From RGIG3002 sp045546775 (GTDB lineage Bacteria > Bacillota > Clostridia > Lachnospirales > Lachnospiraceae): 64,000 nt of DNA. A program made the translations under genes and the position numbers. Where the stretch lies: assembly GCA_045546775.1 (NCBI GenBank), contig JAZQDM010000028.1:62001-126000 (forward strand), given 5' to 3'. Below are positions 9,100-17,011 of the stretch, in pieces; the first letter of the stretch is position 1; every line of letters starts with the position of its first letter. The notes beneath the pieces were generated by a model, which saw nothing but the letters and a program-made list of their open reading frames with translations, did no database searches and had not been told where the DNA came from.

Positions 9100-10029
9100 A
9101 TGAAGCTATTAAGTGTCATTGTTCCTTGCTATAACGAAGAGGAATCGGTAGCGGATTTTTATGAGGAACTGATGAAAAACAGCGATTTCTTTCAAGAGAA
9201 AGAGCTGGACGTTGAAATTTTATATATTGATGACGGTTCCAAAGACAGAACGGTGGAAGAAGTAAAAAAATTGCACGATAAGGACGCACGCGTACGCCTC
9301 GTTTCTTTCTCCAGAAATTTTGGAAAAGAAGCAGGTATCTATGCGGGACTTACCCATGCAAAGGGTGATTACCTTGTGGTGATGGATGTGGATTTGCAAG
9401 ATCCCCCGTCACTTTTGCCGGAAATGTTTTCTTATATCGAGCAGGGGTATGACTCCGTTGCTACAAGACGTGTATCGAGAAAAGGCGAACCGCCGATTCG
9501 TTCCTTCTTTGCCAGAATGTTTTACCGTATCATGCGCAAAATTTCCAGTACGGAAATTGTGGATGGCGCGAGAGATTACCGCTTGATGACAAGACAGGTT
9601 GCGGAAGCAATTTTGTCCATGAAGGAATACAACCGTTTTACAAAAGGAATTTACGGCTGGGTCGGCTTTCAAACAAAATGGATTGAGTTTGAAAACGTAG
9701 AACGCAAAAAAGGCGAGACGAAATGGTCTTTCTGGAAGTTGTTTTTGTATTCGCTGGAAGGTATCGTTGCATTTTCTACTGCACCGCTTACGCTTGCGTC
9801 AGTTATCGGAATTCTGTTTTGTATTGCCGCATTTTTGATGATTGTTTTCATCATCGTGCGCACGGTAATTTTTGGAGACCCGGTGGCAGGCTGGCCTTCG
9901 CTGGTGTGCATCATTTCCCTTGTCAGCGGTGTGCAGTTATTCTGCGTCGGCATCGTAGGGCAGTATGTGTCTAAAACCTATTTGGAAGTCAAAGGACGTC
10001 CGATTTATATTGTAAAAGAAGAAATATAG
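9100..10029 (+). CDS. GT2 polyprenyl-phosphate glycosyltransferase with two C-terminal membrane helices
   Basis: Family 2 glycosyltransferase of the DPM1/GtrB type, 309 residues. It has the N-terminal nucleotide-sugar motifs DDGSKD (44-49) and DVDLQDP (96-102), and two long hydrophobic helices at about 228-252 and 262-290. Such enzymes transfer one sugar from UDP/GDP-sugar to undecaprenyl phosphate for later use by a membrane GT-C enzyme. It is the last gene before a terminator, so it forms a short unit with gmd and fcl. A GT-C partner could be one of the multi-pass proteins at 32.9 or 62.8 kb, but that is inference. Confidence 0.88.
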   Translation: MKLLSVIVPCYNEEESVADFYEELMKNSDFFQEKELDVEILYIDDGSKDRTVEEVKKLHDKDARVRLVSFSRNFGKEAGIYAGLTHAKGDYLVVMDVDLQDPPSLLPEMFSYIEQGYDSVATRRVSRKGEPPIRSFFARMFYRIMRKISSTEIVDGARDYRLMTRQVAEAILSMKEYNRFTKGIYGWVGFQTKWIEFENVERKKGETKWSFWKLFLYSLEGIVAFSTAPLTLASVIGILFCIAAFLMIVFIIVRTVIFGDPVAGWPSLVCIISLVSGVQLFCVGIVGQYVSKTYLEVKGRPIYIVKEEI

Positions 10030-10037
10030 TTTATGAG

Positions 10038-10070
10038 ATAGCAGTTGCCTTGGGGTGGCTGCTATTTTAT
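10038..10070 (+). terminator. Terminator after the gmd-fcl-GT2 unit
   Basis: A 12-bp stem (ATAGCAGTTGCC with GGTGGCTGCTAT, three G-U wobbles) around a TTGG loop, ending in TTTTAT, starting 8 bases after the GT2 stop. Confidence 0.75.
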
Positions 10071-10260
10071 AGTGACAAAAAAGAAATCCCGTCGAAACAG
10101 CGAAAAATAAGCATATAAAGATTGTGTTAAGCAAATAAGTTTTCCAAAAACTTTATGTTTTTTGTCTTGGCGACATGTTATGATGCATTTCGAACCGCAG
10201 TAAAATGAAATCCTCGACATGAAAGGCGAGGAAATGCAAAAGTCGAAAGGGGTCAAAGAC

Positions 10261-10632
10261 ATGGATATTTTAGCAATGCCAGAAGTAGAATTGGAAAGGT
10301 ACATAACAAAAATTATGTTGGAGGTTGGTGTGCCGGCGCACTTGAAAGGCTATCATTATTTGCGCGAGGCGATTATGATTTCCGGCAAAGACATGGAGAC
10401 AGTAAGCAGTGTGACAAAGCTGTTGTATCCAGAAATTGCAAAGCGCCACAAAACAACAGACCAGAAGGTGGAACGCGCTATCCGAAATGCCATTGAAGTT
10501 TCTTGGGGCAGAGGAAATATGGACACTTTTGAAGAGCTGTTTGGCTACTCCGCGCAGGAGGGAAGAAACCGCCCCACAAACAGCGAATACATCGCAAGAA
10601 TCGCAGACAAGGTAAGACTTGACTTGCGCTAA
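10261..10632 (+). CDS. Orphan Spo0A-type DNA-binding domain protein
   Basis: A 123-residue protein resembling only the C-terminal effector domain of the sporulation regulator Spo0A: IxxxMxxxGVPAHLKGYxYLREAI, then KLLYPEIAKRH and the recognition-helix region KVERAIRNAIEVSWGRG, followed by a short RPTNSEYIARIADK end. No receiver domain with its phosphorylated Asp is present, so it cannot be controlled by a phosphorelay as Spo0A is. The ATG at 10261 was chosen because AAAGGGG precedes it at 8 bases; in-frame ATGs at 10219 and 10234 have poorer sites. It has terminators on both sides and lies between two glycan units, so it may regulate them. It is not Spo0A itself, which would be about 260 residues. 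Confidence 0.85.
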   Translation: MDILAMPEVELERYITKIMLEVGVPAHLKGYHYLREAIMISGKDMETVSSVTKLLYPEIAKRHKTTDQKVERAIRNAIEVSWGRGNMDTFEELFGYSAQEGRNRPTNSEYIARIADKVRLDLR

Positions 10633-10662
10633 GGAATCCAGTAAATTAGAAGAGTAAATAAT

Positions 10663-10692
10663 AAAAGGTAGGTAGATGATTACCTACCTTTT
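10663..10692 (+). terminator. Terminator after the Spo0A-domain gene
   Basis: AAAAGGTAGGTA and TACCTACCTTTT form a perfect 12-bp stem around a short loop, with T-runs on both sides. It lies 30 bases after the stop and could also work leftward. Confidence 0.85.
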
Positions 10693-10700
10693 GTTGTAGA

Positions 10701-10997
10701 ATTTTAGTGATGAAACATATGTGTTTATCCGTCAATTTTGCAAAACACTTGTTGTTTTATGCCGCAATATAAGATGCGTAGTGCTAAGTATTTTTCGGTA
10801 AGTTTAGTTTTGTTACGCAACCATCGCAAATGCGCCATCGTGGCTTACTTGCGATTTCTGCGAACATCCTGTTCGCAGATTGCTGGCTGTGTAGAAAAAT
10901 ACTAAGCACTACGAAATCTTCTATTGCAGGCATAGAACCAACAAGTTGTTTGCGCAATTTGACGGACATAAACACATATAATTTCACCAAATAAAAT
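10701..10997. repeat. ~300-bp imperfect palindrome (MITE-like or structured-RNA element)
   Basis: This fills most of the only gene-free stretch above 300 bases (10633-11019). The left arm 10701-10795 and right arm 10895-10997 are inverted copies of roughly 95-103 bases, about 80% alike with small indels. Both begin ATTTTA at the outside and end at GTATTTTT at the inside. The 99-base centre holds two more hairpins: TCTGCGAACA/TGTTCGCAGA at 10857-10879, and a nested one with arms ATCGCAA and TTGCGAT. No transposase is present, and the short frames here look meaningless. It could be a non-autonomous mobile element or a long RNA hairpin. Near the right end TTGACG and a perfect TATAAT (10977-10982) occur, but only 12 bases apart. 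Confidence 0.75.
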
Positions 10998-11019
10998 ACC
11001 CCCACATGAGGATAATGCA

Positions 11020-11766
11020 ATGAACGAGATGGTCAGCATCGTAGTACCGGTGTACAATGCGGAAAAATTTATCGAAAAAACAATACAGATGGTAAAAGAG
11101 CAGACGTTTACGGATTGGGAACTGATTTTGGTGGATGACTGTTCCAAGGATGGCAGCGTTGCGCGCATAGAAACGCTTTTATCGGAAAAAATACATCTTA
11201 TCAAAAAAGAAAAAAATGCAGGTGCGGCGGAAGCGCGCAATACCGGCATTGCGAATATGAAAGGCCGGTATTTGGCATTTTTGGATGCAGATGATGTGTG
11301 GATGCCTGAAAAGTTGGAAAAGGAACTGGCGTACATGAAAGAAAAGGACTGTGCGTTTTGTTTTACGGCTTACGAGTTTGGTGACGAGCAGGCAAACGGT
11401 ACCGGGAAAATCGTGCATGTGCCGGAGTCGCTTACGTTTCGCCAGGCGTTGCCGCGTACCATTATTTTTACAACGACAGTGCTCTTTGACACGACAAAAA
11501 TAGAGAAAGAGCTGTTGCATATGCCGAACGTTCCGAGCGAGGACACGGCCATGTGGTGGCAGATTTTGAAAGCGGGACACAAAGCTTACGGACTTGATGA
11601 AAATCTGGCGATTTACCGAAGACCGGGCAAATCTCTGTCTTCCAACAAATTTGTGGCAATAAAACGTATTTGGTTTTTGTACCGCAAGCAGGCGGGGCTT
11701 TCTGTTTGGGAAAGCGCTTATTATTTCGTTATGTGGGCTTTTCTTGCCGTTTGGAGAAGAATTTGA
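11020..11766 (+). CDS. GT2 glycosyltransferase
   Basis: Cytoplasmic family 2 (GT-A fold) transferase of 248 residues. It opens with VSIVVPVYNAE, has the nucleotide-binding DD at 39-40 (DDCSKDGS) and the metal-binding DADD at 89-92. A late Asp-containing SEDTAMWW segment fits the catalytic base region. There is no clear membrane helix except a weakly hydrophobic C-terminus. GAGGA precedes the ATG at 7 bases. It is the first gene after the palindromic element and heads the assembly module. Its sugar and acceptor cannot be assigned. Confidence 0.88.
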   Translation: MNEMVSIVVPVYNAEKFIEKTIQMVKEQTFTDWELILVDDCSKDGSVARIETLLSEKIHLIKKEKNAGAAEARNTGIANMKGRYLAFLDADDVWMPEKLEKELAYMKEKDCAFCFTAYEFGDEQANGTGKIVHVPESLTFRQALPRTIIFTTTVLFDTTKIEKELLHMPNVPSEDTAMWWQILKAGHKAYGLDENLAIYRRPGKSLSSNKFVAIKRIWFLYRKQAGLSVWESAYYFVMWAFLAVWRRI

Positions 11767-11772
11767 TATACT
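11744..11772 (+). promoter_or_regulatory. Promoter before the polytopic phosphoglycosyltransferase gene
   Basis: TTGCCG at 11744-11749, a 17-base spacer, and TATACT at 11767-11772 with TGA just before it (extended -10; the TGA is also the stop of the preceding gene). A small hairpin GTTTGTC/GGCAAAC with a TTTT loop follows at 11786-11803, in the leader. Confidence 0.5.
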
Positions 11773-11822
11773 ACAAGGAGTAGGCGTTTGTCTTTTGGCA
11801 AACAGAGAGGTGCGGTTAAAGT

Positions 11823-13223
11823 ATGAGACGTTTTGAATCGCTGAAAAGAATTATAGTGTTGGAGCTTTCGTTTTTAAACACTATATTTATGACAATAGTA
11901 TATGCGCTTGTCTGGTATTTCACTTATTTTGAAGTAGTCAGTTGGCGTTTGAATTTTTATCGCAAAGGGCACTGGCTTATTGTTGCCATTTATTTTGTGA
12001 TGCTTTTGTTTTTTACGCACACATACGGCGGAACGAAAATCGGTTATTTAAAGACGACAGACGTGTTCTTTTCGCAAGTATTTTCGATTGCGATTGTGAA
12101 TGTGATTACGTATTTTCAAATTTCGCTTATGTCCATGGCACTTGTCAGTGTAGCTCCGATGTTGTTGCTTCTTTTGGTACAGACATTGATTTCCGGTGGT
12201 TGGACGTGGGTATGCCAGAAGGTGTACCAAAAAGTATTTCCCCCAAGAGAGATGCTGCTCGTTTATGGTGAGCGTTCCATCAACGATATTTTGAGCAAGT
12301 TTGACACAAGACCGGACAAGTATAATATTGTAAAATGTATGAATATTTCTGAAGGTATGGACGCCATTATGGAAGAGTGCGTCAGCGGATACGGTGCGGT
12401 TGTTTTGTGGGATATTCCGGCAAAAGTGCGTAACGATTTAATGAAATTTTGTTACGGACGTTCCATTCGTGTTTATATGATGCCCAAGATTACGGATGTT
12501 TTGGTGAAGGGTGCAGATCCTATTCATCTTTTTGATACACCGATTTATTTGACAAGAGAGTACGCGCTTACAGTGGAACAGCGTGCCACGAAGCGTTTTA
12601 TTGATTTGTTGGGAGCGTTAGTGCTTACCGTGCTTTCGTCACCATTTATGCTCATTACGGCGATTTGCATTAAGGCATATGACGGCGGTCCGGTTTTGTA
12701 CAAGCAGATAAGATGCACCCGTGGCGGCAAGGAGTTTTCCATTTTGAAATTCCGAAGTATGCGTGTGGATGCGGAAAAAGACGGTGTGGCAAGACTGGCA
12801 TCCAAAAACGATGACCGCATTACGCCTATCGGAAAAGTGATTCGTACGTGTCGTATTGATGAACTTCCGCAGTTGTTTAATATTATCCGTGGCGATATGT
12901 CCTTTATCGGTCCGCGTCCTGAACGACCGGAAATTATCGAGCAGTATTTGGAGGACATGCCGGAGTTTGCCTTCCGTATGAAAGTGAAGGCGGGACTTGC
13001 AGGCTATGCACAAGTTTATGGAAAATATAATACGACGCCTTATGATAAATTAAAACTGGATTTGTTCTACATCGAAAATTACAGTGTTTGGCTTGACTTA
13101 AAGCTGATGCTTCTTACGTTAAAAATCCTTTTGAAACCGGAAAGTACGGAAGGAGTAGACGAAAAACAGATTACTGCCGCAAAAGCAGAAAAAGAAGATG
13201 AGAACGACACGGAAATTGAATAG
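11823..13223 (+). CDS. Polytopic initiating phosphoglycosyltransferase (WcaJ/WbaP/CpsE type)
   Basis: Starts glycan synthesis by moving a sugar-1-phosphate from a UDP-sugar to undecaprenyl phosphate. The 466-residue protein has about four N-terminal membrane helices (residues 12-36, 50-66, 80-99 and 102-122), a Rossmann-like middle (140-240), then a hydrophobic segment at 259-283 leading into the bacterial sugar transferase domain. That domain has KFRSMR, the catalytic Asp-Glu dyad at 346-347 (IDELPQ) and the GPRP motif at 363-366. This is the large class, usually transferring glucose- or galactose-1-phosphate, whereas the gene at 39.1 kb is the minimal class. AGAGAGG lies upstream of the ATG. 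Confidence 0.92.
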   Translation: MRRFESLKRIIVLELSFLNTIFMTIVYALVWYFTYFEVVSWRLNFYRKGHWLIVAIYFVMLLFFTHTYGGTKIGYLKTTDVFFSQVFSIAIVNVITYFQISLMSMALVSVAPMLLLLLVQTLISGGWTWVCQKVYQKVFPPREMLLVYGERSINDILSKFDTRPDKYNIVKCMNISEGMDAIMEECVSGYGAVVLWDIPAKVRNDLMKFCYGRSIRVYMMPKITDVLVKGADPIHLFDTPIYLTREYALTVEQRATKRFIDLLGALVLTVLSSPFMLITAICIKAYDGGPVLYKQIRCTRGGKEFSILKFRSMRVDAEKDGVARLASKNDDRITPIGKVIRTCRIDELPQLFNIIRGDMSFIGPRPERPEIIEQYLEDMPEFAFRMKVKAGLAGYAQVYGKYNTTPYDKLKLDLFYIENYSVWLDLKLMLLTLKILLKPESTEGVDEKQITAAKAEKEDENDTEIE

Positions 13224-13248
13224 GCAGCAAAGAGTCATGGAGGAAGAA

Positions 13249-14298
13249 ATGGATTTGGAACATACAATTCTGAAGGAAGAAGGCTTGGACTTGCGCTTTT
13301 ACTTCCTACGCTTATTTCACTCTATATGGATTGTTATTGTAGCAGCACTTGCGGGTGCTGCTATTTGTGCAGGTGGGCACTTGCTTTACAAGCAAATCAA
13401 TCCGCAGGAAAAAGAGTACAAAGCAGAGACAAAATATTATATTGATTTTGAGGAAGACAGTACCGGTATCGGGTACGGCTATTACAACGACTATACGTGG
13501 AATGATATTATGAAATCGGATGCGGTTTTGCTTTATACGATGTCGCTGTTGCCGGATGATATCAGCAAGGAAACGGTGGAAGAAGCGGTGTATGCGGATA
13601 TTATTTCGGATGTGCGTGTACTGACCATTATCGTGACGGCGTCTAGCCAGGAGCTTGCGGATACGATTGCAAAGGCGACGGAACAATCGCTTGTACATTT
13701 CCCGGAAGACATCAAGGAAATTGCGGCCATACGCGTGACAAGAAGTGACGCTGCGGTAGAAGTTGTAGTGGACGATGTGACTGCTAATTTTGCTATTTTT
13801 GGTGCGGTGGCAGGTGCACTTATTTCGTTGTTTGTGTGGATGCTTTTGTGCTGCATGGACAACTCCGTGTATGTGCCCTCCGATGTGGAAAAACAATTAG
13901 GACTGCCGGTGCTTGGTGTAACATACAAACAGAATTGCAAAAAAGAAGATGCCGCAGACAACCAAAGCGAACTTATGACAAATGTGTCATTTTTGTTGAA
14001 AGACAAGACAAAGATTGCCGTTGTTACGTTGCAGGATACCATACCGCAAATACTGGCTGACATGGAAGGCAAGGAAGTGAGTGCGTGTTGCGTATCTTTG
14101 CAGGATATGCCGGATTATGACATGCTCCGTGCGCAGGATGCGGTGCTTGTCTGCGCGACCTATGGCGGAAAAGATGTACGCTTGCTGAAACGGGTGCTTT
14201 CGGATTTGGAATTGCAGCAGTGCAACGTGGCGGGAGCCGTTATCACGGATGCGGATAAATGGTTTTACCGTTGCTATTTTGGATTGAGGAAAAAATAA
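13249..14298 (+). CDS. Wzz-like chain-length protein with degenerate kinase-like tail
   Basis: Polysaccharide co-polymerase-like protein of 349 residues. It has a membrane helix at about 24-47, an external region, a second helix at about 180-202, and then a cytoplasmic tail beginning with the Wzz-type QLGLPVLGVTY. The tail (about 240-345) follows the order of a CpsD/BY-kinase domain, including an AQDAVLVCATYGGKDVRLLKR segment like the kinase Walker B/loop region, but has no Walker A P-loop and no Tyr cluster. It may therefore be a pseudo-kinase. GGAGG at 13239-13243 supports the ATG at 13249 rather than an earlier ATG at 13198, which would overlap the previous gene. Wzz-type function is inferred from topology and neighbours. 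Confidence 0.75.
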   Translation: MDLEHTILKEEGLDLRFYFLRLFHSIWIVIVAALAGAAICAGGHLLYKQINPQEKEYKAETKYYIDFEEDSTGIGYGYYNDYTWNDIMKSDAVLLYTMSLLPDDISKETVEEAVYADIISDVRVLTIIVTASSQELADTIAKATEQSLVHFPEDIKEIAAIRVTRSDAAVEVVVDDVTANFAIFGAVAGALISLFVWMLLCCMDNSVYVPSDVEKQLGLPVLGVTYKQNCKKEDAADNQSELMTNVSFLLKDKTKIAVVTLQDTIPQILADMEGKEVSACCVSLQDMPDYDMLRAQDAVLVCATYGGKDVRLLKRVLSDLELQQCNVAGAVITDADKWFYRCYFGLRKK

Positions 14299-14300
14299 AC

Positions 14301-15080
14301 ATGGGATTACAGCTTTTAGTTTCTGCTGTGGGCGAACAGCCAAAACAGCTTGCTGAAAAAATGAATATTTGTACCGAGGCAATTATTATCAATCAGACGG
14401 ATCATTTTGCCTACGAGGAGTTTGAAAGAAACGGTCGTGCCATTCGCGCCTATTCCATGAAGGAGCGCGGTGTGGGACTGAGCCGCAACAATGCGCTTTT
14501 GCGCGCGTCAGCGGATATTTGTCTGTTTTCGGATGAAGATATTGTGTACAACGACAATTACGAAAAACTGGTTCTGGATGAATTTGAAAAAAATCCGGAT
14601 GCGGATATGATTTTGTTTAATGTGGATGTGGCGCCGGAACGACGCACGTACCATATCGAAAATTATGGTCGCGTAAAATGGTATAACAGCGGCAGATATC
14701 CTACGTACAGCTTTGCCTTCCGCAGAGAGAAAGTGCACAAAAACAACATTACTTTTTCCCTTCTTTTTGGAGGCGGGGCAAAATACAGTAACGGCGAAGA
14801 TTCCCTGTTTTTAAAAGAGTGTCTGAGCAAGGGGATGAAGGTGTACTGTGCGCCGGTGACTATCGGTGAGGAGACGGTGCGGGAGTCCACTTGGTTTAAA
14901 GGCTACAATGAGAAATTTTTCTTTGACCGTGGCGTGCTTTACTATCATTTGTACGGCAAGTTGAAAAAGGTTATTGCACTTCGCTTTTTGTTAAAACACA
15001 AAGATGTTATGTGCAAAGACATATCTTGGAAACAGGCGTATAAGCTGATGAAAGCAGGTATGAAAGAAGCGGCAGAGTAA
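14301..15080 (+). CDS. GT2-like glycosyltransferase
   Basis: A 259-residue protein with a shortened GT-A start (LLVSAV then IIINQTD). It also has an SxNNALLRASADI segment typical of family 2 and a metal-binding-type FSDEDIVY. A late GEDSLFLKECLSKG matches the ED catalytic-base region of GT2 enzymes. The usual N-terminal DDGS motif is replaced, so it is a divergent member. GAGGAAAA precedes the ATG at 14301; the earlier in-frame ATG at 14259 would overlap the Wzz-like gene by 40 bases. Donor and acceptor are unknown. Confidence 0.75.
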   Translation: MGLQLLVSAVGEQPKQLAEKMNICTEAIIINQTDHFAYEEFERNGRAIRAYSMKERGVGLSRNNALLRASADICLFSDEDIVYNDNYEKLVLDEFEKNPDADMILFNVDVAPERRTYHIENYGRVKWYNSGRYPTYSFAFRREKVHKNNITFSLLFGGGAKYSNGEDSLFLKECLSKGMKVYCAPVTIGEETVRESTWFKGYNEKFFFDRGVLYYHLYGKLKKVIALRFLLKHKDVMCKDISWKQAYKLMKAGMKEAAE

Positions 15081-15089
15081 GGTGGCAAC

Positions 15090-16196
15090 ATGCTTGTATA
15101 TATTATGTTAACCATTATAACGGTTGGAATGGCGTATTTTGTCAGACGGCCCATTCCTGCACAATCGATACAAAACCGGACAATGGACGGGCAAACAATA
15201 ACCAGACAAACGATGCGAAACGGCATTCTTTTGTCAGGTATTTTTGTGTTGCTTTTTTTCGTGTCTGCCTGTCGGTATTACGTGGGAAATGATTACCCGC
15301 GATACGAAGAATTTTTTTATTTGATGATGATAGAAGGCAGTGACGGTGTGCCTACGGAAATCGGATTTAACATCCTCGCCAAAGGGATACAGCATTTATT
15401 CGGCATGGGGTGTAATCTCCTTATTTTTGCCGTGTTTGCGGCGTTGATTGCCTTTTTCTTTGTGAAAGGCATTTATGATTTGAGTACCCATTTTTGCTTT
15501 TCCTTTTTCCTGTTCATGACATTTGGCTATTATTTTAACAGCATGAACACGATTCGCTATTATCTGGCGTTGGCGCTGGCGGTTGTGTCCATGAAATATG
15601 TGCTTCGCAAGCAATACGTGAAGTTTTTGCTTGTGGTGCTTTTGGCATCCACGTTCCATCGCTCGGTGTTGCTTGTCATTCCGGTTTACGTGATTGCAAA
15701 TTATGCGTGGAAGCGCTGGCAGATGATTGCATTGGCTGTTTTGGGCGCGGCTGCCTTTGTGCTACGGGATTTGGTGCTGAAAGTCATTGTGTACATTTAC
15801 CCAAATTACGAAAACACGGCCTATTTGGAGGGCGGCACGTCTCTTGTGAACATTGTGCGGTGTGCCGGAATTTTTGCGGTAGGTCTTTTGTTGTACCGGA
15901 AAACAATCAAAGACCGGCCTATAAACCGCTTTTTCTTCCAGCTCAATTACCTGTCGCTTTTGTTGTATGTGTGCGGCTCGTTTATACCGGAAATATCGCG
16001 CATCGGGTACTACATGAATGTGGGACAGCTTTTTTTGATACCGGGTATGATTGGAGCATTGCCCGACGGAAAAGAAAAAACGGTTTGGAAATGGCTTTTT
16101 GTGGCGGCAGCAGTCGTTTATTTTGCGGCATTTCTTTACAAGGCGTATGACCCGCTTGTGAAGGTTTTGCCTTATCAGACTTGGATTTTCGGATAA
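15090..16196 (+). CDS. EpsG-family polysaccharide polymerase
   Basis: Multi-pass membrane protein of 368 residues with about ten hydrophobic helices. It has the EpsG/Wzy-like features: FFVSACRYYVGNDYPRY near residue 60 (an Arg followed by G-x-D-Y), NTIRYYLALALA in the middle and a LASTFHRSVL segment. EpsG proteins polymerise lipid-linked repeat units on the outer face of the membrane. It lies between glycosyltransferases and after the Wzz-like gene, the usual position for a polymerase. A second candidate polymerase/ligase is at 34.7 kb. Confidence 0.85.
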   Translation: MLVYIMLTIITVGMAYFVRRPIPAQSIQNRTMDGQTITRQTMRNGILLSGIFVLLFFVSACRYYVGNDYPRYEEFFYLMMIEGSDGVPTEIGFNILAKGIQHLFGMGCNLLIFAVFAALIAFFFVKGIYDLSTHFCFSFFLFMTFGYYFNSMNTIRYYLALALAVVSMKYVLRKQYVKFLLVVLLASTFHRSVLLVIPVYVIANYAWKRWQMIALAVLGAAAFVLRDLVLKVIVYIYPNYENTAYLEGGTSLVNIVRCAGIFAVGLLLYRKTIKDRPINRFFFQLNYLSLLLYVCGSFIPEISRIGYYMNVGQLFLIPGMIGALPDGKEKTVWKWLFVAAAVVYFAAFLYKAYDPLVKVLPYQTWIFG

Positions 16197-16210
16197 GAAG
16201 GATAAAAACT

Positions 16211-17008
16211 ATGAAAGATGTGTTGTTTAGTGTTATTGTGGTCTGTTTGAATCCGGGCGAGAAACTGAAGCTTACGGTGGACAGCATACTGGCACAAACG
16301 GAAAAAAATTACGAAATTTTAATCAAAGATGCCAATTCCACAGACGGTTCGGTGGACGGGCTTAAAAAGCACGAGGCTATCCGCATTGTAAAACAGCCGG
16401 ACAAGGGCATTTACGATGCTATGAACCAGGCGGCGAAAGAGGCAAAAGGCGAGATTTTGTTTTTCTTAAATTGCGGCGATGTTTTTCATGATGAAAACGT
16501 GTTGGCAAACGTAAAATCGTATGTGGCGGAGCAAGAATCCAAAATTTTTTATGGGGACATTTATTCTGTTTTGACAAACTCTACCGTGGCTTCCAATCCC
16601 AATATGGATGCCTTTGGTTGTTACCGCAATGTGCCTTGCCATCAGGCTTGTTTTTACCGGAAAGAACTTTTTTTGGAGCGCGGCTATCTATTACAATATA
16701 AGGTGCGCGCAGATTACGAGCATTTTTTGTGGAGCTTTTTTGAAAAGGAAGCGAAGCCCAAATATATGCCGCTTGTTGTGGCAGATTACGAGGGCGGCGG
16801 TTTTTCTGAGACAAAGGAAAATAAAAGAAAGTCGGCGGAGGAACACAAAGAAATTACAAAAAAATATATGTCCGCCGGACAATTGTTCCAATATAAATTG
16901 ATTTTGTTTTGTACGCTGGCGCCGCTTCGCAGCAAGCTTGCAGAGAGCAAATGGTTTGCCGGTATGTACAACGGACTGAAAAAGCTGATTTATAAAAGCA
17001 GAGGATAG
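16211..17008 (+). CDS. GT2 glycosyltransferase (WcaE-like)
   Basis: 265-residue family 2 transferase. The pattern ANSTDGS, PDKGIYDAMNQAAKEA and FLNCGDVF is the hallmark of the WcaE-like group found in colanic acid and capsule loci; NCGD stands in for the usual DxD. AAGGA precedes the ATG at 16211. An in-frame ATG at 16181 overlaps the EpsG-like gene and lacks a good site. No membrane helix is evident. Substrate unknown. Confidence 0.85.
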   Translation: MKDVLFSVIVVCLNPGEKLKLTVDSILAQTEKNYEILIKDANSTDGSVDGLKKHEAIRIVKQPDKGIYDAMNQAAKEAKGEILFFLNCGDVFHDENVLANVKSYVAEQESKIFYGDIYSVLTNSTVASNPNMDAFGCYRNVPCHQACFYRKELFLERGYLLQYKVRADYEHFLWSFFEKEAKPKYMPLVVADYEGGGFSETKENKRKSAEEHKEITKKYMSAGQLFQYKLILFCTLAPLRSKLAESKWFAGMYNGLKKLIYKSRG

Positions 17009-17011
17009 AGT

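Noticed and set aside
10977..10982. Perfect TATAAT at the end of the palindrome as promoter of the 11.0-kb gene
   Set aside because: The nearby TTGACG is only 12 bases away and no other -35 is convincing, so it was not called as a promoter.
10784..11020. Short minus-strand frame in the palindromic gap
   Set aside because: It runs through the inverted repeat and has no ribosome site; its sequence is explained by the repeat.
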